A stretch of 64,000 nucleotides of DNA from Adiantum capillus-veneris (Eukaryota > Streptophyta > Polypodiopsida > Polypodiales > Pteridaceae). The stretch is from contig CM043955.1 in the NCBI GenBank assembly GCA_014529385.2, positions 145,483,140-145,547,139 on the forward strand, read 5' to 3'. Positions 48,601 through 54,600 of this stretch are shown here, piece by piece (position 1 is the first letter of the stretch; every line of letters starts with the position of its first letter). Made by a program: the position numbers and the translations under genes. Below the pieces are notes generated by a model. It searched no databases and had not been told where the DNA came from. It saw only the letters and a list, made by a program, of their open reading frames with translations.

Positions 48601-51600
48601 TTTCTCTCAGTCTCAGCACCTTCATTCACAGTAGCATTCACTTTGTTTGTGATCATGGCACAGTTCGGAGCACTCATCCTGAGCACTATCAACATTCACT
48701 TCCGTTGCACCTGACATTGGTATCAGAGCTTTGTGCGTGCTTCGGCTTCGCGAACTCGAGGGGAGAACTTCAGAAGAATCAAGAACCTCTGAAGAACCAA
48801 GAACCATCAAGAACACAAGTTGAACCAAAGAACCCAAAGAACCTCTCCCAATTTTTTTTTCTTGAAGAATCTTTGAGTCCCGACCATGGACTTGCCAGTT
48901 CCCATCTTCGTTGCCATGTCTTTGAAGGAATATCGACATCGGATTCCAAGCGAGAAAACCCTATCACTTATAAATCCAACAATTCATTTATAATTTTTCT
49001 TTTCTGTCAAATAAAGCCAATTTAGCAACAGTGGTGATAACTAGGGCTGAAATCTGAGACCGAGAACGCTAGTGCTCCTGGCTGAAATTGCTCATGATCC
49101 TGGGCTGAAAACGTTGATGCTATGTGGATGGCTGAAAACGCTGGGGTTGTCAGGCTGAAAACGTTGATTGCTTGAGGCTGAAAACGTTGGGCTGATCTTG
49201 AGAAAACGTGGTACTTGTGGGTGCTTGCCTGCTCTGCTACGGGTGCCTGCCCTTCTGTGTCCTGCTTCTTCTGCTTCTACTGAGTGCCCGATGGGTTTCT
49301 TTTATAGAGCTTTAGCAATTTTCCCTACCCACTTTTCCAACAAACTTACAAAAAGAATTCCAAAAGTCACTTTTAATAAAATGACTTGGAAGAGGTGGTT
49401 CACGTGGTAAAATGCCTGCATTATGAAACGATTGTTCTTGTGCAAGAGAGGGTATGCAAGTGTGACTGGCCTGGACATGCACGTCCTGTTAGAGGCTCAC
49501 AAAGGTGCGAGGCTCAGTCCTAAGCTAAGGCTCATGCTAGACTATGGCCGAAGCAATGTCCACGTAGCGCAAGTGAAGTGCGTACGTGACATTCCCCCTG
49601 TTAAAAGTGAGGCATAGCTGTCGAACTGCTATCTGTACTTCCGATGCTGACTGATGAATGCTTCTGATGTCGTGGATGCACAAACTTATGCAGATTCCTC
49701 CAAAACCAGGGACTGATGGTACTACGGGTGTTGTGGATATTGTTGGCGATGCAAACACCGTGTAAGGGTGTCACAAGACGGGCACCACGTGCCAATAGAA
49801 AAGAACAGACTGAACAGACTTTTAACACTTCAATAACAACTGAACTGAAAGAGAGATACGACACGCGACACGGAGTGGCGGAATTCCACCCCAGAGAGTA
49901 TTGGCCCCAAACCTTGGCGCCCCTTTCGGTATTTCTTTATATTGCATCAACACAGTACAAGCCGGTACTCCAGACTCTACACCTTCTCCAGGAAGCATGC
50001 CAGAGAATGAGCCCTAGCCTCATATTTAAAGGCCCTTGGCCTGAAAAGCAGCTACAGTAAAAAGCCTTTAAAACTCAAAAGCTTCTGAAACAAAAAGCAA
50101 TGCCAAAAGCTCCCAGCGTAATTTACGAAAATCCGTACAGCCTGCCACGTCATCAGCCAGCGCAAAACTCGGAAGTTCGTATAGCATACCACGTCATCAT
50201 GTCAGTGCAATTTTCGGAAATCTGCCATGTCATCAGTTTTGGCCTGTGTTCGGATCCTGCTTTATTTTAATCCTTTATGTCACTTGGGGCCCCATCGGAC
50301 AGGGTCGCCATAAGGTGGGAGGACTTCTTCTGTGACTTGTTCTTCTTAGGGTTTAGGCCCCTTGGCCGACATTTGCAAGTTGGCTCTATTCTTTAGGGCT
50401 TTGACACATCATCAGTTTGTTACATCTCCCCTTCTTGAAAGAGAGTATTCGTCCGTGATTACAACATATCTGCAGAACAACTCAAGTTAGCAAAAAAAAA
50501 ATTCCGAGGGACATTCCGAGGGACAATCAGTTTCCTCTTTTTATTAAAGAGTTAACTTCTCCTTTCTGCTCTTTTGATCAAGGAGTTAGCTTCTTCTTTC
50601 GGCTGTTTTGATCAAGGAGTTAGCTTCTCCTTTCGTTCAGATAGGAACTCCTGATATTCCGGCGTAGTAAAATTAGCCATTACACCCAGACCGTATTGAT
50701 CTTCCACGGGTGTCTTGATGCAGTAAAATTACATACCCAGGCAATCTCATCCAATTAGGAATATTCAGTAGTTGGCACATCACAATGCAACACAAATGCT
50801 CACATATGCATGTTACAAGACATAGAAACATAAAGCCGCCGATGAACACTCCCCCCGCAAATAACCATCCAAGTCCGGGCCATGAGCTATTCAATGACTC
50901 CCTCATCACTCCTCCCGCAAATAACCTAAAAAGGTCCGGGCCATGAGATATAGAGCCCTTTTACGACCAAACGCCCCCCCCCAGACCGCAACCTGCGTCG
51001 TTTGGAGGTGCTGAGAGTAACCACTGCTCAGACTTCTAATACTCCCCCCACATAACCATCCAGGTCCGGGCCATGAGTAACAACAACAATACTCCCCCCG
51101 TAAATAACCACAAGGGTCCGGGCCATGAGTAAAATCAACACTCTTCAATCATTCAATACTCCCCCCGCAAATAACCACAAGGGTCCGAGCCATGAGTATG
51201 AACAAGCATTCTCAAACATCATTTCTCACTACTCCACCCGGGAGTAAAATCACCAATCATTTAAACAAGTATTAAAACGAGAGTCAAGCATTTGAAATCA
51301 GCACCAAAACAGGTTCAAAACAGATAGCATCCATTTCAAACAAATTCCAAACAGGATCACCAACAAGTTCTCAAATATATTTCAAACTTAAAAAGCAATC
51401 TCGACACCAGTCGAGCTCGAAAAGTCGACTGACTTTCCATCTTGAAACCCGCACCAAAAATCAGGGTTAGGTTCCTTGCATGAGGTCGTAGCCGAGCACA
51501 GCATGGTCCATCAACTCTTGGACAGATAGTGTTTCTTTGGCGGCCTTGGTAGTCCCAAGAGATAGCAATCACAGTAAACCTCCAAGGTTATCAACTCGAG

Positions 51601-54600
51601 AAGAGACATCTACTGAGAGATGTCGAGAAATTTCAAGATATAATCTGCTAGGGTTTCCATGGGAAGCATTTCAGGACACCCCACTCTGCCAGAAGTTGCA
51701 CTCCGAAGGAAGATGTAAGAAACCATATAACTTCGGGCAAAATAATTTTCTTGAAAGCTTGCCAAGTACTTGGAGTATGCTGCTTGGTAGCTATCTACAT
51801 CTGCATGGCATTGTCTCCGAGAAAAATAGACCGTCTGGTGTCGTATTCTTCTCTTGCTCTCTCTCTGAGTCTCAACACCTTCATTCATAGTAGCATTCAC
51901 TTTGTTTGTGATCATTGCACTCTCTCTCTAAAGGAACGGAAGGCTCTCCCTTCCGTAAGTAAAAGGAATCCTTGAGCACAGTTCGGAGCACTCATCCTGA
52001 GCACTATCAACATTCACTTCCGCTGCACCTTACACATGCGATGATAAAAGGGGTACCAATCACACTAAATCATTTGTGGCATATATATCAAGCATGCGAT
52101 TGAGGATGTTTGCAATTTCAAGAGGGGTGTATGTCATGAGATTGTGACAAACACTAGCCTTATTTGTTGGTTTTCTTCTCTTGATTTTTACCATCACTCA
52201 GTTTGCACCTTTTGTTGGTCTTGTGGGCCATTTTGGAGACTTCAATATGTTTTCTTTCTTCCTTTCTTCGTCTTTGTAAACTGTCTGGGTCTCTAGTGTT
52301 CTTCACGAACCATTTTCATAGTCCACAAATTCAGATCCTGCATGTTTGATCCTATTTTATGGTGTAGTTTTAAAGTTATTGCATTCTATACTGTTTCACC
52401 CTCGAATTGGTTTGTGATTTTGTTAAGTGCAGGTTTGTTGGCGTTGGAGCACGGCGTGTGCGTGCATTATTTCAGGCGGCTAAGAAAAAGGTGCCTTGTG
52501 AAATGTCTAGTCTTGTACATGGAGAATGCATTTTTCTGTGTGCACACAAGCATGTATGGCTGCAAGGCTGGAATGCCGTACGAGATATTTTTCCAACTGA
52601 TTTTCTTCACTTAAGTAAAAGCTTCTGACGTGCATATCCATGAGGAGCAAAGAGGGTGCATGTATGCATGCATGTCTATGTATTGAGCTTCTTCTCACGC
52701 CTCGCTCATTTCAATCGTTTTTTTGGTCGATCATTCATCTTGTTGAGGTGATATCCATTACTAGGAAAGAGGAGGCATTTATGCAAGCATGAGAAGAAAT
52801 TATTTTTGTTAAGAAAATTGTTGTTTGCAGGCGCCTTGTATCGTGTTTATTGACGAGATTGATGCAGTTGGGTCAACTCGGAAGCAGTGGGAAGGCCATA
52901 CTAAAAAGACACTCCATCAACTGCTTGTAGAAATGGATGGGTTTGAGGCTAATGAGGTGCGTGTGTACTGTTTTACCAAGGCAATGGGGAAAACTGCAAT
53001 TTTTGCAAGTTTTAAATATTTGAAAAACTGACAATATTGGCAGGGGATTATTGTGGTAGCGGCCACAAACTTGCCGGAAATCCTTGATCCTGCCTTGACT
53101 CGCCCTGGCCGATTTGATCGGCACGTAAGTTATCTTGCACTTGTTCAAGGAATTGTATTAATGTTTTGTCTTTTTTCAAAGAGGTAAATGCTTTCTTTGT
53201 GTTGTAGGTTGTTGTAACCAACCCAGATGTTCGAGGACGGCAGGAAATTTTGGAGCTGTATCTTCATAATAAGCCTTTGGCTGACGATGTGGATGTGAAA
53301 CTGCTGGCTAGGGGCACACCTGGTTTTAATGGTGCAGGTAATGTGCATCGATGATGACTGAAATTTTCTGGACTTCCTGTTTGGGTTATGAATGAAATTG
53401 TGAGTTTTCATTTGTAGATCTGGCAAATCTGGTCAATATGGCGGCTCTTAAAGCTGCTGTTGAGGGAACAGATAATATAAGTGGTGCCCAGCTGGAGTTC
53501 GCGAAGGACAAGATTGTCATGGGAACCGAGCGCAAGTCGTTTGTACAGTCAGATGAATCTAGGAAGGTAAGCTAGAGTTGCTTCCACAAACTTTCTATGT
53601 GCACAGCTTTGGGCTTGTATAGTGCGTATAGGGTATGAAGATATTTGCTGCTGTATGTCAAAAAATCTGGTAGTCTAGAAAGCTTAACACGGAGGTGTTT
53701 GTCTGGCTGCAGTTAACTGCCTACCATGAGAGTGGACATGCTGTTGTGGCGTTCAATACAGCTGGTGCCTATCCTATCCATAAAGCAACCATCACTCCTC
53801 GAGGCAATGCTCTTGGCATGGTTTCTCAAATTCCTGACAAAGATGAAACTTCTGTCAGTAAGATCCAAATGCTGGCACGACTAGATGTTGCTATGGGAGG
53901 GCGAGTAGCTGAAGAGCTTATCTTTGGCTCTGAGCAAGTGACAACTGGTGCTCGCAGTGATCTTCAACATGCCACTGCACTTGCACGACATATGGTAAGG
54001 AAAGTGCTCTACTGTAACTGCTCCATTGTTTGGATCGAGTTCAGGAGTGTGTGCAAGTGATTTCTGGGCTAGGTAGTCGGATATAGGTTTAAAGGTGTAC
54101 CTACAGACTCTGTGCATGTGCTGTGCCCTCCTTTGGAACTAGAGTTACCGATAGAACGTGGGAGAACCAGGGCTTTCACGAGTTTTTCTGATCCAGCTGC
54201 TATATAGGTAACGGCGGCTATCTAGTTAGCTTTCCAAGTTTGTGATCCAGACTCTGTAGTCAAAAGTAACTTCTTCTGTGCTATAGCAAGCTATGTTCAT
54301 GTTTGTCAAGGAGAGCTTTGAGCAGAGTTCAGAGTGTACATCTTTGATACATGATGGGCTTTACCTCTTGCATTGGATTATTTCATCTCTTACTCTTTTT
54401 GCCAACTTGTGGTAATACTGTAGAGTGCCATGATATTGAGCTGTGAGTGGATCATGGCAATGTTTTGCTTTTATCAATGTTTAACTGGCTAAGATCTCTT
54501 CCAGAGAACCCATGATATGGGGAAGATATGCACTGTTTTTTTGGTTACAAAAATAAAAGGGCAATGTGATAGTGGGTTTGTTTTTAGAAGACGACCGAAG

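Larger units (their letters stand above)
49769..51829 (-). mobile_element. D1: family D element fragment (3' LTR plus interior)
   Basis: 3' LTR 49769-50424 (656 bp, minus strand TGTAACAAACTGATGATG...GTCTTGTGACA, shared core 49903-49942). Polypurine tract at 50425-50441 (minus strand CTTTCAAGAAGGGGAGA). The interior runs to about 51829. It contains two local repeat arrays and a minus-strand frame of about 100 codons (51610-51915) that I do not recognise. The 5' LTR is missing. Confidence 0.7.
47858..52034 (+). mobile_element. E1: LTR element in A2, interrupted by E3 and D1
   Basis: 5' LTR 47858-48716 starts TGTCACGTGCGCAC. tRNA-Met primer site at 48718-48729. Short interior to about 49042. 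3' LTR end 51830-52034. Target copies CACGC (47853-47857) and CATGC (52035-52039), where A1 reads CATGC. The interior has no pol domain; it holds repeated CAAGAACC-type leader sequence only. Confidence 0.75.
29359..52190 (+). mobile_element. A2: old family A Ty3/gypsy element, 5'-truncated and split twice
   Basis: Parts: 29359-30495 (gag), 45641-47857 (gag end, protease, RT piece, chromodomain), 52035-about 52190 (3' end, polypurine tract AATTTCAAGAGGGG and LTR start TGTCATGAGATTGTGACA at 52132). The pieces join in sequence order against A1: gag stops at TLTQLI and resumes at [12 protein letters not shown]. The 3' leader stops at GGATACACGC and resumes at CATGCGATGATAAAAG. The 5' LTR is gone and most of the 3' LTR is missing. 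Confidence 0.85.
17766..52432 (+). other. FTSH11: 34,667-bp intron of FTSH11
   Basis: The donor GTAAGA follows GAAGAAAT, and the acceptor AAGTGCAG precedes GTTTGTTGG. Exon phase 2+1 recreates the conserved GSEFEEMFVGVG sequence, so the two exon blocks belong to one gene. The intron contains F, LINE-1, B2, A2, E2, C2, A1, E1, E3 and D1. About 1.7 kb at its left end (17766-19480) and 0.3 kb at its right end lack a recognised element. Confidence 0.9.

Noticed and set aside
50848-51197. CRISPR-like array
   Set aside because: Unequal spacing, only five diverged units, and a plant retroelement context.
52834-53031. Separate short ATPase gene
   Set aside because: It is FTSH11 exon 9 read into its intron.
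53695-54060. Separate short peptidase gene
   Set aside because: It is FTSH11 exon 13 with intron read-through at both ends.
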